From assembly GCA_036504595.1 (NCBI GenBank), contig DASXUX010000074.1, positions 62,001 to 126,000 of the forward strand: a DNA stretch of 64,000 nucleotides. The letters run 5' to 3'. Within the stretch, counting starts at the first letter, position 1; the number at the start of each line of letters is the position of its first letter. The DNA is from DASXUX01 sp036504595 (GTDB taxonomy: Bacteria > Planctomycetota > SZUA-567 > H5-PLA8). Position numbers and translations under genes: made by a program. This document shows, piece after piece, positions 63,251 to 64,000 of the stretch. Under the pieces are notes generated by a model, which saw only the letters and a list, made by a program, of their open reading frames with translations, was not told the origin of the DNA and did no database searches.

Positions 63251-64000
63251 ATGACGGAATCGATGCGCATTCTAATTGTGGACGATGAGATGGGCATGCG
63301 GCTCGGCGCGCAGCGTGCCCTTTCCGATTTCGTCGTGAATTTGCCGGATGTCAACGGCGATGTGCGCTTCAATGTCGATGTGGCCGGAACAGGCGAAGAA
63401 GCCCTGAAGAAGATCGCGGAATCCGCGCCGGACCTTCTGCTGTTGGACCACAAACTGCCGGGCATCAGCGGGCTCGACATCCTGGGGAAGATCGTCCAGG
63501 AGAAGCCTGAAATCCTGACGATCATGATCACGGCCTACGCGTCGCTCGATACCGCCATTACGGCGACAAAGCGCGGCGCGTATGACTTCCTCGCCAAACC
63601 GTTCACGCCCACGGAACTGAAGGCCTCCGTCCGCAAAGCCGTCCGGCATCTGATTGTCTTGCGCCAGGCGCGGAAACTCGCGCTCGAAAAACGGCAGGTG
63701 CGGTTTCAGTTCATCTCGGTCGTCGCGCATGAACTCAAAGCGCCGCTGGCCGCCATCGAAGGCTACTTGCAGATCATCTCATCACGTACGCTGGGCCAGG
63801 ATCTCGGCGCGTACGATCAGGTGATCGAGCGCAGCATGGTGCGCGTGCAGGGCATGCGCAAGATGATCATGGACCTGCTGGACTTGACGCGCATCGAATC
63901 GGGGACCAAGACGCGTGAGGTAGTCGAAGTGGACGTGCGCAAGATCGCGGCTGCGGCGATCGACACCGTTATGGCCGATGCGAAAGCACGGCAGATCACG
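63251..64000 (+). CDS. Response regulator receiver-histidine kinase hybrid, cut by window edge
   Basis: 250 codons to the right edge, still open. GGAAG lies seven bases before ATG 63251. N-terminal receiver domain: ILIVDDE acidic pair, phospho-Asp in LLLLDHKLPG, MITAYAS and the conserved Lys in FLAKPFTP. A short coiled linker leads to a HisKA domain with SVVAHELKAPLAAIEGYLQI (phospho-His in HELKAPL). The receiver is the natural target of the hydrogenase-domain kinase upstream, and its own kinase part would pass the signal on. The ATPase domain should lie beyond the edge. Confidence 0.92.
   Translation, partial: MTESMRILIVDDEMGMRLGAQRALSDFVVNLPDVNGDVRFNVDVAGTGEEALKKIAESAPDLLLLDHKLPGISGLDILGKIVQEKPEILTIMITAYASLDTAITATKRGAYDFLAKPFTPTELKASVRKAVRHLIVLRQARKLALEKRQVRFQFISVVAHELKAPLAAIEGYLQIISSRTLGQDLGAYDQVIERSMVRVQGMRKMIMDLLDLTRIESGTKTREVVEVDVRKIAAAAIDTVMADAKARQIT

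Overview
The window reads as a GC-rich (roughly 60 percent), Gram-negative, free-living bacterium. Lipopolysaccharide genes (KdsD, KdsC and two LptA/OstA-like proteins) and a ZnuABC importer point to an outer membrane. Sulfatases, a GH38 mannosidase, large secreted glycosidase-like proteins, Gfo/Idh/MocA and xylose-isomerase-like proteins and several AraC regulators point to polysaccharide turnover. An [FeFe]-hydrogenase-type sensor next to Rex suggests an anaerobic or fermentative side. This mix is typical of the PVC superphylum (Planctomycetota, Lentisphaerota, Verrucomicrobiota) or neighbouring phyla such as Hydrogenedentota or Sumerlaeota. No rRNA or tRNA gene is visible, so the phylum is an inference.

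Layout. 1-1415: 3'-truncated secreted protein resembling C25 (gingipain-type) peptidases. 1813-10220: compact NRPS locus made of an MbtH-like protein, a two-module synthetase (C-A-PCP-C-A-PCP-TE) and an Sfp-type PPTase. 10282-11022: Crp/Fnr-type regulator. 11029-14871: Rieske protein and octaheme cytochrome c. 14997-17690: zinc or manganese ABC importer. 17980-23814: KDO and LPS-transport cluster. 23900-33404: AraC regulator, large secreted proteins, zinc-ribbon protein, hydroxyacid dehydrogenase and membrane protein. 33424-36541: two sulfatases. 36667-41429: sugar-metabolism operon with a divergent PAS-AraC regulator. 41515-42030: toxin-antitoxin pair. 42089-51245: small membrane and thioredoxin-like proteins, ScpB, aminotransferase, thioredoxin-like protein, aldehyde dehydrogenase and a secreted protein. 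51400-59927: glycosidase-like protein, unusual AraC-like protein, TlpA-like protein and alpha-mannosidase. 60286-64000: Rex with its own operators, a hydrogenase-domain histidine kinase and a REC-HisKA protein cut by the right edge.

Two genome-scale patterns run through the window. First, many intergenic spaces hold short tandem arrays whose sequence differs from place to place but whose period is nearly always 7 (sometimes 8) bases. They are often arranged as an inverted pair around a short core, and most begin or end within 0-5 bases of a stop codon. Second, GC-rich palindromic elements lie both between genes and inside reading frames, where they are translated without breaking the frame (glycosidase-like proteins, alpha-mannosidase, AraC-like protein). 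These two patterns, and the Rex/hydrogenase-sensor/REC-kinase cluster at the right end, are the strongest candidates for something undescribed.
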